This document shows, one piece after another, positions 27,100 to 35,617 of a DNA stretch of 64,000 nucleotides (positions are counted from its first letter, which is position 1; every line of letters starts with the position of its first letter). The position numbers and the translations under genes were made by a program. Source of the DNA: Corynebacterium riegelii (GTDB taxonomy: Bacteria; Actinomycetota; Actinomycetes; Mycobacteriales; Mycobacteriaceae). Location: contig NZ_CP068159.1 in assembly GCF_016728505.1 (NCBI RefSeq), positions 372,001 through 436,000 on the forward strand, given 5' to 3'. The notes below the pieces were generated by a model. That model was not told the origin of the DNA. It searched no databases and saw nothing but the letters and a program-made list of their open reading frames with translations.

Positions 27100-27106
27100 G
27101 TATGCG

Positions 27107-27112
27107 AGTGTA
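27107..27112 (-). promoter_or_regulatory. -10 element for a probably leaderless dcd transcript
   Basis: On the minus strand TACACT ends 7 bases before the dcd GTG, and no Shine-Dalgarno site is present. This spacing puts the transcription start at the first codon, a common leaderless arrangement in corynebacteria. Confidence 0.45.
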
Positions 27113-27161
27113 CTTCCCTATTTTTGGGCTTGGATTGCACGGTGCTAAAGTCAAGGACGCT

Positions 27162-27235
27162 GCCGGCGTAGTTTAGTGGTAGAACATCAGCTTCCCAAGC
27201 TGAGAGTGCGAGTTCGATTCTCGTCGCCGGCTCCA
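27162..27235 (+). tRNA. tRNA-Gly (anticodon CCC)
   Basis: A full cloverleaf is visible. The acceptor stem GCCGGCG pairs with CGCCGGC before TCCA, the D arm contains TAGTTTAGTGGTAGAAC, and the anticodon stem TCAGC/GCTGA closes loop TTCCCAA. The T arm contains GAGTTCGATTCTC. CCA is encoded. The accessory region starts directly after it. Confidence 0.93.
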
Positions 27236-27328
27236 ATTGTCAACCATCAGGAAGGTTCTCCCAGTCACGCTGTGTCAACTATGTCGTGACTTCGGACACC
27301 GTCGCCGGCTCCAATGTCGCCGGCTCCA
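27222..27328 (+). repeat. Three copies of the tRNA-Gly 3' end
   Basis: CGTCGCCGGCTCCA at the tRNA end (27222-27235) recurs at 27300-27313, and its 13-base version GTCGCCGGCTCCA at 27316-27328. Copies of a tRNA 3' terminus beside accessory DNA usually mark integration sites. A matching copy at the other end of the island was not found. Confidence 0.7.
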
Positions 27329-27477
27329 CTATGACGTCGAAAATGATAAGTACCCTTTTGCGTTAGCGAGTACGCCCCAAGGGGGTCAAGAAAATCGCTT
27401 GCGTTAGCGAGTGTATAGCGCGTTTGCCCTGACCTGCGGAAATGCTTTCCTCTCTTTCGACCGAGCGAGCGTTTGCG

Positions 27478-28869
27478 TTAGCAGGCGTTGATTTGGTCGA
27501 GGTGGATAGCGTGGTCGGCGACCTCGGTAACGAGTTCAGCGTCGTGGGTGATGACGATGACGACGGCACCAGTGTCAGCGAGTTTACGCATTACTCGGGA
27601 AATCGCGACAAGGTGCTTGTAGCCAACACCTGATGTCGGCTCGTCGAAGATGTAGACCTTCTTGTTCGCGGCAAGCGCTGTAGCAATAACCAGACGTTGA
27701 CGTTGCCCACCAGAGAGTGCTTGGGGATGATCAGCCTCATGGTCGGTGAGGTCGAGTTCTTTAAGGATCGCCTGGGCGTCGATGTGTTGTTTTTCGGCTC
27801 TCGTTATCCCGAGCGTGACTTCGTCAATAGCGGTGTCTGAGAATAGCTGCCGGGTGGGGTCTTGCATTACGAGGTATGCGTCCCGGTTGGTGAATTTTTG
27901 CCTATTGAGTGTGATGGATGCACCTTTGGCTTTTTCGAGTCCGCAGATGATGCGTGCCAGTGTTGATTTGCCTGACCCGCACGGGCCGAGGAGCGCTGTG
28001 ATTTTCCCTGCCGGAAAGAGCAGATGGCCGATGTTGAGAACCGTGTTTCCGTGGCGGTAGGCGAAGGTGAGGTTGTCAATCTCAAGCCCATCTCCTGCCG
28101 GTTGCGGAAGTTGTGGCATAGGCACAGTCACTAGGGATCGCAGCCCAAGCTGTTTGCGCTCCTCATCCGAGGTAGCGTAGAACTCTTCGCCGGTTGCGGT
28201 GAGGGCGATGTTACCTTTATCGAAGCAGTAGACACGGTCAGCGATCCCGGAAAGGAAACTTAGCCGGTGTTCAGCAATGATGATGGTGTGTCCATCAGCT
28301 TTGAGCCTGGCGATGAGTGTGGCGAGTTGGTCGATAACGTCAGCTGAGAGGTTCGCGGTCGGCTCGTCAAAGACAATCAGCGACGTGTTGTTGCACATGG
28401 CGACGGCGCAGGCCACGCGTTGCATCTGTCCGCCTGATAGTTGTGTGACGCGGGATTCCAACAGGTCGGCGATACCTAACTCGGCTGCAACCTCGTCAAT
28501 GCGGGCACAGATCTCCTGCGGGTCGCGGCCGAGATTTTCTGGGCCGAAGGCGAGTTCTTGACGCACGTGAGTGGTGTAGAACTGGGTGCGCGGGTTTTGA
28601 AACACTGTCGAACAGTGGTGGGCAAGCTCTGATAAATCTACTCGTGCCACGTCAATGTCGTCGACTGTGACGCTTCCGGTAAGGTCGCCGTCGTGGAAGT
28701 GCGGGATGAGCCCGTTAAACAGCCGCAACGCGGTGGTTTTCCCCGACCCTGACGCACCACACAGCAAGGTGACGGTTCCAGGTGTGATGGTGATGGTTAC
28801 GTCATTGATTGAGGGGTGGTCTGCTCCCCGATAGGTGAAGGTGACCCCAGTTGCTTGGGCTGTTGTCAT
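27478..28869 (-). CDS. ECF-type ATPase with two fused nucleotide-binding domains
   Basis: The 463-residue product has two complete ABC ATPase domains. The first has GASGSGKTT, LSGGQMQRV and VFDEPTANL; the second has GPCGSGKST, LSGGQRQRL and IFDEPTSG. This is a fused EcfA-A' as found in ECF vitamin and metal transporters. ATG 28869 overlaps the T-component stop (ATGA), and GGAGAA lies about 7 bases upstream. It is last in the island operon. Confidence 0.9.
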   Translation of the reverse strand: MTTAQATGVTFTYRGADHPSINDVTITITPGTVTLLCGASGSGKTTALRLFNGLIPHFHDGDLTGSVTVDDIDVARVDLSELAHHCSTVFQNPRTQFYTTHVRQELAFGPENLGRDPQEICARIDEVAAELGIADLLESRVTQLSGGQMQRVACAVAMCNNTSLIVFDEPTANLSADVIDQLATLIARLKADGHTIIIAEHRLSFLSGIADRVYCFDKGNIALTATGEEFYATSDEERKQLGLRSLVTVPMPQLPQPAGDGLEIDNLTFAYRHGNTVLNIGHLLFPAGKITALLGPCGSGKSTLARIICGLEKAKGASITLNRQKFTNRDAYLVMQDPTRQLFSDTAIDEVTLGITRAEKQHIDAQAILKELDLTDHEADHPQALSGGQRQRLVIATALAANKKVYIFDEPTSGVGYKHLVAISRVMRKLADTGAVVIVITHDAELVTEVADHAIHLDQINAC

Positions 28870-29567
28870 AGGACGATTCTCCATATCGCGAAGCTGATAA
28901 CGATGAGCAGAATGACCGCGTCGATCACACGGAATTTCACGACCGTGACTGAGGTGGGCTTTGCGGTTCCGCCCAGTCCGCGTACAAGGGCAGCAGATGC
29001 CAGTTCGTCTCCGCTGCGTACCACGGTCGATAGCAGCGGGATTGTGAAGTACTGGGCCGCACGCAGGGAAAGCGCGGACATGCCGCGTAGTTTCATGGCA
29101 TCTGAGATCGCTTTAACCTCGTGGCCGATCACGGGCAGCACACGTAACGCGACTGAGATCGGGATCGTGAAACAGGTCGGGATTCGTGAGCTGGCGAGTG
29201 CTTTTTGCAAGGTGGCAGGTCGGATCACACCGATCGCGTAGGCTCCCATTCCTGCGCTGACACTGAATCGCCACATCCACTGCAAAAACAGCACGAGGAA
29301 CGCGCTGGCCGTTGACTTCCACACCAGTGGTATCACGAAGACGAGTGTGCCGAGAGCCGCAAACGTGGCCAGGTAGACGGCAACCCAGCTCGGGCGCACG
29401 AGCGTGTTGGGATTGATCGCAGCGCTCGCCAGCATCACGGCGGCGAATCCGCCCAGAGCACACACGAACCACGGCGAGTAGGCACTGTAGATCGTGGTGG
29501 AGACGATGACGAGCGCTACGATAATCGTGCGCGGGTCGGGAAGTTTAGACAAGACCGGCCCGTTCAA
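28866..29567 (-). CDS. ECF transporter transmembrane T component (EcfT)
   Basis: The product has about 233 residues and five or six membrane helices. The cytoplasmic loops carry the two ARG-like coupling motifs, DAMKLRGMSA and SAALVRGLGG, that dock EcfT to the ATPases. It starts inside the end of the S-component gene. A TTG at 29567 is the likeliest start, but other TTG codons (29606 or one nearer the S stop) cannot be excluded. PDPRT near the N-terminus matches the family. Confidence 0.82.
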   Translation of the reverse strand: MNGPVLSKLPDPRTIIVALVIVSTTIYSAYSPWFVCALGGFAAVMLASAAINPNTLVRPSWVAVYLATFAALGTLVFVIPLVWKSTASAFLVLFLQWMWRFSVSAGMGAYAIGVIRPATLQKALASSRIPTCFTIPISVALRVLPVIGHEVKAISDAMKLRGMSALSLRAAQYFTIPLLSTVVRSGDELASAALVRGLGGTAKPTSVTVVKFRVIDAVILLIVISFAIWRIVL

Positions 29568-30141
29568 AGTGCTTACGCGCCACCCTGGTTCCCAACAGAC
29601 CAGCAAGCCAGCCCACGATGAGCATCACAACGAAGAAGCCCAACAGAATCGGAATCGTGACAACCTGCGCCATCTTCGCGGCATACTCGGCGCCCATTTG
29701 TTCGGCGATCTGCGACATATATGCGTCTTGGTTCATAAATAGCGGAATCCACGGGGAAACATAGATCGGCAGGATAAACAGTGCATATGCCAGCGGGACA
29801 CGAACTTTCACGCTCTTCGGCCCCTTGGTGATCACCAAGTCAGCGAGCAGGCCGAACACAGCGGCGATCGCAATTCCTCCCACCCAGTGACCCGTTACGA
29901 AGAAGAGGACTTCGATGAGGATCAGCATGATTGTCAATGCCCCCATCTTCGGAGTGCGGGCAGTAAACAGCGCGAACACGGTGCCGTTGACGAGAATGGA
30001 GAGTAAGAAGCCGGCATACATGGCAGCCGGAATGAACCCGAGCATTCCGAATGCAAACACGATGACGAACATCAAGGCGGTGAAGACGCCGATATTGATG
30101 AAGTCGCGCGTGTTTAGGCGCGAGGACGTGGGTGTGGACAT
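29545..30141 (-). CDS. MptD-family ECF substrate-binding S component
   Basis: The 198-residue membrane protein has six hydrophobic segments and opens LNTRDFINIGVFTALMFV, typical of S components. Internal sequence such as VTGHWVGGIAIAAVFGLLADL places it with the MptD-type putative S proteins found next to metallophore-type ABC pairs. AAAGGA precedes the ATG at 30141. It provides substrate specificity for the T and A subunits encoded after it. The substrate is inferred to be a metal chelate or related precursor. Confidence 0.82.
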   Translation of the reverse strand: MSTPTSSRLNTRDFINIGVFTALMFVIVFAFGMLGFIPAAMYAGFLLSILVNGTVFALFTARTPKMGALTIMLILIEVLFFVTGHWVGGIAIAAVFGLLADLVITKGPKSVKVRVPLAYALFILPIYVSPWIPLFMNQDAYMSQIAEQMGAEYAAKMAQVVTIPILLGFFVVMLIVGWLAGLLGTRVARKHFERAGLV

Positions 30142-30175
30142 AGTTTTTCCTTTCATGTGCGTATACGTGCTGTGT

Positions 30176-31924
30176 TTAGACGAGTTGCCATCCGGCAGCA
30201 TTGATGCGTTCTTGCCAGAAATCGCGGTATTGACCTGGCTGGTTGACCAGCTCGTCGTGGCACCCGCGCTGGGCGATACGCCCATCGTGGGAGAGCACAA
30301 TGATTTGGTCAGCTTGGCGAATGGTTTCAAGTTTGTGGGCGATCACGATTAGCGTGGAGTGCTTGCGTAGCTCGTTCATCGCCGCAACAATGTTGGCTTC
30401 ATTTTCCGCGTCCAACGCGCTGGTGGCCTCATCGAACAGCACGATCGGGGCTTTCTTCACCAAGGCGCGAGCGATGGACACTCGTTGGCGTTCCCCACCT
30501 GACAGTGCACGCCCGCCAGCACCCGCCAATGAATTCCAGCCGTCTGGGAGGCGGTTGACAATTTCCGTCACGCCCGACAGCTCAGCGGCCCACCTGATTT
30601 CTTCATCAGTAGCTTCGGGATTGCCAAGGCGAATGTTGGCTTCGAGAGTGTCATTGAATAAATAGACGTCTTGGAAAACGAGAGACACCTGGCGCATCAA
30701 ATCTTCGGTGGTCTGCTCGCGCACATCAACCCCGCCAACGCGTACGCTGCCGGACTGCACATCCCAGAAACGTGCAACCAACCTCGCGATTGTGGTTTTT
30801 CCGCAGCCGGAAGGGCCAACCAGGGCACACATGCCGCCTTGCGGGACATGGAAGGACATATCACGGAGAACCGGGGTGTCCGGATCGTAGCCGAAGGTGA
30901 CGTCCTCGAAACGAACATCACCAGGTGCCCTCACTGGTGTACAGGCATCGGGTTCGGACAGTTCGGGGGCATCCATGACCTTGTCGACGTGGTTCATCTG
31001 CTGGCGGCGTTCTTCCAGCCCGGTCATGCAGCCACCGATGTCTTGGAGCATGGTGGTGAACCGCAGGCACATGCCGATTGTGACCACGGCGTTCAGCGCA
31101 TTCATTTGCCCGCCGAGGGCGAGTTGGGCGGTCAGCCAGATCATTATCACGACAAGGGCTTGGACGAACATTCCATTAATCAGGTTCGCTAATGTTTCGA
31201 TCCACAATGCTTTGCGGCTTTTGCGGTCAGCCTGTTTGAATGCCCGATCAAGGGCCGGGTAGTCGTCGGCGACATGGCAGGAGCGCAGCGCGCCTTGGCA
31301 GGTGGCGAATTCGACCATGCGAGCCGCCAATTCTGACTCAGCTGGTTCGGAAACCTGCTTACCTTTATCAAGAAGCACGCGGGAGATATGGAGGAAGGCG
31401 AGCATGATCGGGAACGCGATCGTCAAGGTCAGTCCCAGCCGCCAATCCCAGAACCAGGTTCCCACAGTGATCACCAGCACGGCTGAGAGTTTTTGGACGA
31501 GGGAGAAAATGAAGTGCGCCGCCGACTCGCCCAAGTTCATCATTTCCTGGGTGACCATGCGCGACAGTCGGCCAGAGCTACCCGAATCGAACACTCCCAA
31601 CGGTAGGCGGGCTACTTTGTTACCTATTGCGTGGTGGACGTCGTGAATGAACCCGAGCGCGCCAATATAGCCGGTGCGCATACCATAAAACTCGGTGCCT
31701 ACACCCGCTACCGAGATCACCGCCAAGGCGATGAGCCAGCCCCAAAACGATAACCCCCACACCGGCATTCCGGTCGCTAGGGCACTTGCTGCGGGAAGCA
31801 GAATCAGCAGGGCAAAGCCGTGACACAGTCCTGAGACCGCACCCCACGCTTGACCGACCGAGAGGTCACGCCACGAGGCGGGTTCCATCAAACGCTTAAA
31901 GCGTGGCAGCAATAGTTGATTCAT
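30176..31924 (-). CDS. ABC half-transporter, YbtQ/IrtB-like
   Basis: The 582-residue half-transporter is a fused membrane and ATPase protein. It has GPSGCGKTT, Q-loop VFQDVYLFND, signature ALSGGERQRV, Walker B IVLFDEATSALD and H-loop IAHKLET. Exporter-fold pairs of this type beside siderophore systems (YbtPQ, IrtAB) work as importers. Its ATG overlaps the stop of the first ABC gene (ATGA), so the two are likely made in equal amounts as a heterodimer. Direction of transport is inferred from context. Confidence 0.85.
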   Translation of the reverse strand: MNQLLLPRFKRLMEPASWRDLSVGQAWGAVSGLCHGFALLILLPAASALATGMPVWGLSFWGWLIALAVISVAGVGTEFYGMRTGYIGALGFIHDVHHAIGNKVARLPLGVFDSGSSGRLSRMVTQEMMNLGESAAHFIFSLVQKLSAVLVITVGTWFWDWRLGLTLTIAFPIMLAFLHISRVLLDKGKQVSEPAESELAARMVEFATCQGALRSCHVADDYPALDRAFKQADRKSRKALWIETLANLINGMFVQALVVIMIWLTAQLALGGQMNALNAVVTIGMCLRFTTMLQDIGGCMTGLEERRQQMNHVDKVMDAPELSEPDACTPVRAPGDVRFEDVTFGYDPDTPVLRDMSFHVPQGGMCALVGPSGCGKTTIARLVARFWDVQSGSVRVGGVDVREQTTEDLMRQVSLVFQDVYLFNDTLEANIRLGNPEATDEEIRWAAELSGVTEIVNRLPDGWNSLAGAGGRALSGGERQRVSIARALVKKAPIVLFDEATSALDAENEANIVAAMNELRKHSTLIVIAHKLETIRQADQIIVLSHDGRIAQRGCHDELVNQPGQYRDFWQERINAAGWQLV

Positions 31925-33708
31925 CGTGTCATCTCCTCACATGCACCTTGGGCAAGAAGTGCCTGATAGTGCGCATTACCCAACAGCTCGTCGTGTTTAC
32001 CGACCACAGCAATGCGCCCGCGTTCCATGACGACAATCTGATCCGCGCCCCTGATCGAGGCCAACCGGTGGGCGATCACAATCACGGTTCTGCCTTTGGC
32101 AAGAGTCGAGAGAGCTTGTTGAATTTTCGATTCCGATTCCGGGTCCGCCATCGCCGTCGCCTCGTCCAGCACCAACACTGGGGCATCAACCATGAGCGCC
32201 CGGGCGATCGCGATACGGGCTGCCTGCCCGCCCGAAACGTGGGTGTCCTCCCCCAACACGGTGTCGTAACCATCTGGCAGGCTCATGATGAACTCGTCGA
32301 TCTGCGCGGCTCTCGCCGCCTGTCGCACCTGATCCAAGGTTGCGTCTGGCGCGCCCAGGGCAATGTTGTTGTGGATGGTGTCGCGAATAAGCTGTGCATC
32401 TTGCAAGACGAACGCGACCGTCGAATACAACACATCCTGGGAAATGCTCTTTAGATCAACCCCGCCGATAGTGATCGTGCCAGCGTCCGGGTCATCGAAG
32501 CGGGCAATTAAACTCGCCAACGTCGACTTCCCCGCACCCGACGGGCCAACCAGCGCGGTCACCGTGCCTGCCGGAATGCTCAGGCTCACCTCGTCTAATG
32601 CCTGGGTGTCGTCATAGGCATACGACACACCCCGAATCTCGATATCATGACCGTGTGGTGTCTGTGGCGCATCGGGCTGACTCAACGCTGGTAGCTCCAT
32701 GACGTTCACCAGCCTCACTGCCGCAGACCCTGCGAGCTGGTACGACCAGGCGATGGTTGCGACTGCCATCAACGCTCCCGGCAGCACCAAGGCGATCAAC
32801 GTCGTCGTTATCACCTCGTAGATGCTCACCCAACCGGCGTTCATCATCAACGCGCCACCGCCAAGGTTCACGATCAACAACACCGGGATCGACACCCACG
32901 AAAATGAGGCGACCGACATCGACACCAGCGGCATACACCACGCCCGGTAGAACTTAGAAAACTCGTTAGCTGCATCTAAATAGGCTTTATGTGCTTGGCC
33001 GACCTTGCCGAATGCTTTCACCACTGAGATACCGGCAACGAACTCGGCCATCGTTGCCGAAACCTGAGCGAGCTTGGTGTCCATTTGTGCGGTCTTCTCA
33101 TTCATCCCACGCATCGACATGCCATACATGCCCACATAAATCGGAATCGTCGCAATCGACAGCAGAGCGAGCCGCCAATCCACCACAAACGCATATATCA
33201 ACAAGGCGAGCGGGGATACGATCGCGTTCAGTTTCTCGATCGGCCCGTGCGCGATCACTGTATGCACCGTGGCCGTATCATCCTGAATGGTCTTGCGGAT
33301 CTTCCCCTCACCCTCGCGGGTAAACCACGACAGCGGAGCAGTCGACATTCGGGCGGCAATTTGCCGACGCATCTGATTACGCAACGACAGGTCAATAAAA
33401 TGCGTCACGCCCAATGCAACAAAATATAAGGTCAACCGGGTCATGTATGCGCTGACGAGAAGCATGACAATCCAGTTCACCCGCGCCGGGTCCATCTGGT
33501 CTTGCATAAGTTCTCTGCCAAGCTCCACCAGAGCCACATACGGGGCAATAGCCAACACACCAGAGAGAAAAGCCAAAACCTGCGCGACGAACAGCTTGCC
33601 TTTCACCGGCTGCGATAGCTGACGGATTGCGTTCTGGCCAGCGACAGATTTTTCCTTCGCGGACCCATACTCACCGTCAACAACCTGATCCATTGCACTA
33701 TCGTCCAT
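31921..33708 (-). CDS. ABC half-transporter, YbtP/IrtA-like
   Basis: The product has about 595 residues. Six membrane helices (about 45-330) precede an ATPase domain with GPSGAGKST, VLQDAQLIRD, signature HVSGGQAARI and Walker B VLVLDEATAMAD. No siderophore-interacting FAD domain is attached, unlike mycobacterial IrtA. ATG 33708 is chosen over an in-frame TTG at 33732 because AAGAAGGATG lies upstream of it. It is the first gene of the island operon and sits directly behind two DtxR-like boxes. Confidence 0.85.
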   Translation of the reverse strand: MDDSAMDQVVDGEYGSAKEKSVAGQNAIRQLSQPVKGKLFVAQVLAFLSGVLAIAPYVALVELGRELMQDQMDPARVNWIVMLLVSAYMTRLTLYFVALGVTHFIDLSLRNQMRRQIAARMSTAPLSWFTREGEGKIRKTIQDDTATVHTVIAHGPIEKLNAIVSPLALLIYAFVVDWRLALLSIATIPIYVGMYGMSMRGMNEKTAQMDTKLAQVSATMAEFVAGISVVKAFGKVGQAHKAYLDAANEFSKFYRAWCMPLVSMSVASFSWVSIPVLLIVNLGGGALMMNAGWVSIYEVITTTLIALVLPGALMAVATIAWSYQLAGSAAVRLVNVMELPALSQPDAPQTPHGHDIEIRGVSYAYDDTQALDEVSLSIPAGTVTALVGPSGAGKSTLASLIARFDDPDAGTITIGGVDLKSISQDVLYSTVAFVLQDAQLIRDTIHNNIALGAPDATLDQVRQAARAAQIDEFIMSLPDGYDTVLGEDTHVSGGQAARIAIARALMVDAPVLVLDEATAMADPESESKIQQALSTLAKGRTVIVIAHRLASIRGADQIVVMERGRIAVVGKHDELLGNAHYQALLAQGACEEMTR

Positions 33709-33724
33709 GCAAACACCATCCTTC

Positions 33725-33743
33725 TTAGGCAAGGCTAACCTTA
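33725..33743. promoter_or_regulatory. DtxR-type iron box
   Basis: TTAGGCAAGGCTAACCTTA matches the 19-bp DtxR consensus TWAGGTTAGSCTAACCTWA at 17 positions. It begins 17 bp upstream of the first ABC gene of the island, so the operon should be repressed when iron is plentiful. Confidence 0.8.
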
Positions 33744-33756
33744 TCTAAATTCTGGG

Positions 33757-33770
33757 AGGTGTACCTAACC
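33757..33770. promoter_or_regulatory. Second, weaker DtxR-like box
   Basis: AGGTGTACCTAACC agrees with the inner 14 bases of the DtxR consensus at 11 positions. It lies 13 bp beyond the strong box, a spacing that would allow two dimers on the same promoter. Confidence 0.45.
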
Positions 33771-33792
33771 GTGCACGTCAACCGCTACAACA

Positions 33793-34545
33793 TCATCCTT
33801 GCAGGGCCATGCTCACCTGTTCACCGTTACGGAATACGAACCGGATCCCGTCCTCGTCTACGATGGCGTGATCGATGAGTGCGCTCCACTGCGCGGGGCG
33901 AAAATCGCTCACAGGTTCGCCCGCCAGATCGCCTAGGGCTGTGGTGACGGCGGCATGCTTGGCAGTGTTCGCTGCAATATCTGCCTCTAGGCTCGCTTTG
34001 TATGCGAGCGTCTTACGGTAGATAGTATCGAATTCGGTGTAGCGGGCTTGGTAGGCGTCCTGGTCGAGCGCGCGTTGCTGGTTTTCCGCAATCAGCGCTT
34101 CGATCTGCTCGGTGAGTTCCACAAGTTTCGCCTGGCACGCGGCAGCTTGTTCTTCCAAACGGCTCGTACCGAACATGTCGCCAAGCACCTGCGGTAGCTG
34201 GCTTTGCTGCGGACGGCGGGCGATCAGTTGATTGAGCGCTTGCACGAAAGAATCCTTGATCTGCTCGTCTTTCACCGTCGCGCTGCTGCAGGGATGTTCG
34301 TCTGTGTATTTGTGGTTGCATTGCCAGACTGTGTACTTGTATTTCGTGTTCGACGCCCACGTCTTACGCCCATACCACACCCCACACCGAGCACATTTGA
34401 GCCGGGTGGAGAACAAGCCGACTTTCGCTGACGATATGTTGCCATGCCTGGTGGCGAGCTCGTATTGCACTTGATCCCAGATGCGTGGAGCAATAATCGG
34501 CTCGTGGTTGCCTGTTACGTAGTATTGGGGTACTTCGTTGGACTG
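33793..34545 (-). pseudogene. Large serine recombinase fragment lacking the catalytic domain
   Basis: The frame encodes the C-terminal part of a large serine recombinase. EVPQYYVTGNHEPIIAPRIWD is the usual entry to the recombinase domain end (quoted from two adjoining parts, EVPQYYVTG and NHEPIIAPRIWD). A zinc ribbon follows (CARCGVWYG, then CNHKYTDEHPC), then a coiled coil and C-terminal domain ending at 33793. Similarity stops at about 34545; upstream in-frame residues are unrelated and no resolvase Ser or Arg motif is present. The enzyme cannot catalyse strand exchange, so the island looks fixed. Confidence 0.82.
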
Positions 34546-34573
34546 GATCCGTGAAAGGCGTGAGGTGCACCTA

Positions 34574-34747
34574 ATGACCATCAGCATCAAAGCGATCATC
34601 CCCTTCTTTATGGGGGCGTTCTTCTCACTCATGCTAACCGAGAGATACGACTCTTTGATTCTTGGAGTTGGTTTCCTCACTGTAGTGACCATCGCTTGCT
34701 ACGTGTCGAATCGCGTAATCACAAAGTCGGACTCGACCAAATCTTAA
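34574..34747 (+). CDS. Small two-helix membrane protein
   Basis: The 57-residue product begins MTISIKAIIPFFMGAFF, with two hydrophobic helices (about 6-20 and 29-46) and a polar tail ending DSTKS. GAGG lies 9 bases before the ATG, and a strong terminator follows 30 bp after the stop, which supports a real gene. It lies at the junction behind the recombinase fragment. No family recognised. Confidence 0.55.
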   Translation: MTISIKAIIPFFMGAFFSLMLTERYDSLILGVGFLTVVTIACYVSNRVITKSDSTKS

Positions 34748-34776
34748 GCGCCACCGAACAGGCAACCCTCATACCC

Positions 34777-34820
34777 ACGCAGAGCCCTTCTATTTGAAAG
34801 GGCTCTGCGTTTGTTTTGTA
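34777..34820 (+). terminator. Rho-independent terminator
   Basis: ACGCAGAGCCCTTC and GAAAGGGCTCTGCGT form a long stem, with TTTGTTTTG following on the plus strand. It ends the small membrane-protein transcript and, being nearly symmetric, may also serve the convergent gene at 34844. Confidence 0.85.
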
Positions 34821-34843
34821 CCACCCCAACAACCGGCCTCAAA

Positions 34844-35407
34844 CTACTCCGCGACCGTGCAGGGGGTCGGCGGTTCCATCGACACTAAGATCGCCTTGTA
34901 GGAGCTGCCGCCACCGGTGGTGTAGCGCAGGACTTTCCAATCCGGGTTGTACTCCGTTGCACGCGCAAGCTCTTCAGGGTTGTGGTTGTAGGCGCAGACC
35001 GTTTCGGTCCCGTTCGGGCTAGTAAACGCGAAGGTGATCTTGGTGCCGTCGTGCTCAAGCACCTCGATGGGGAACCACATGTACTTCTGGTTCATGGCGC
35101 GTAGCACCGGAATGTAGTGCTGGTTATGGCCGACAGCCACAAGGTCACACTCCTTATACATGCAGGCGCGACGGGCTTTTGGTTGCTTGGGCAGGGGAAC
35201 CACGGCGCCACCAACACGCACGGCACCGGAGATTCGTGAGTACTCGAACTTCATACCGGTATTAGCAATGAACATCATCGCCTCGGCAGGGTTGTTGAAT
35301 TCTGCAACGATGGCCTCATCAGTCTCGTCCAACGTGAAGGTGAACGAAGCTCCGGCCAGGTTGGATACGGTTGCGGGGGTCCAGTCTGTAGGAAAGCCAG
35401 TAGGCAT
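34844..35407 (-). CDS. Hypothetical protein, function unknown
   Basis: This encodes 187 residues beginning MPTGFPTDWTPATVSN. It looks like a soluble beta-rich protein with four scattered cysteines (CMYKEC in the middle, CAYNHN, CTVAE at the end) and no signal or membrane segment. AGGAG lies about 11 bases upstream of the ATG at 35407. Translation of the central part (VAVGHNQHYIPVLRAMNQKY) gives no family I recognise. Confidence 0.72.
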   Translation of the reverse strand: MPTGFPTDWTPATVSNLAGASFTFTLDETDEAIVAEFNNPAEAMMFIANTGMKFEYSRISGAVRVGGAVVPLPKQPKARRACMYKECDLVAVGHNQHYIPVLRAMNQKYMWFPIEVLEHDGTKITFAFTSPNGTETVCAYNHNPEELARATEYNPDWKVLRYTTGGGSSYKAILVSMEPPTPCTVAE

Positions 35408-35564
35408 GAGAAAACACTCCTGAAGAATCGCACTTCCGGCGCGGCGATTGCTCGTGCCGGCGGATCTTCTCCCGGGGGCACCGTGCGCGATGTGCGCGGT
35501 TGCCAGCCGACGAGCCGGGAGGCTTTGAAATACGTCGGACTTCGTGATCCACGTGAAACCCTAC

Positions 35565-35580
35565 TAGACAGAGCTGTCTG
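35565..35580. promoter_or_regulatory. McbR-like palindrome upstream of the lipase gene
   Basis: TAGACAGAGCTGTCTG matches TAGAC-N6-GTCTA at 9 of 10 fixed positions and is palindromic through AGACAGAGCTGTCT. It sits 38 bp upstream of the likely lipase start. Why a lipase should be under sulfur-amino-acid control is unclear, so another TetR-type regulator is possible. Confidence 0.4.
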
Positions 35581-35617
35581 GTGCAAGTGGGCGTCGAAAA
35601 GCAATAAGCTCTTGGGG

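Larger units (their letters stand above)
27236..34545. mobile_element. Accessory island next to tRNA-Gly
   Basis: The region starts at the tRNA 3' repeats and ends with a truncated serine recombinase. It carries one co-directional five-gene transport operon, reads less GC-rich than its surroundings and interrupts a backbone that otherwise follows corynebacterial order (dcd, then lipase/VanW/AftD). Near the left end TTGCGTTAGCGAGT occurs at 27358 and 27399, with a variant at 27473. The right boundary is inferred from where recombinase similarity stops, not from an att copy. Confidence 0.65.

Noticed and set aside
27300-27328. Extra CGTCGCCGGCTCCA copies considered as further tRNA genes
   Set aside because: Only the last 13-14 bases of the tRNA are repeated; no D or anticodon arm precedes them.
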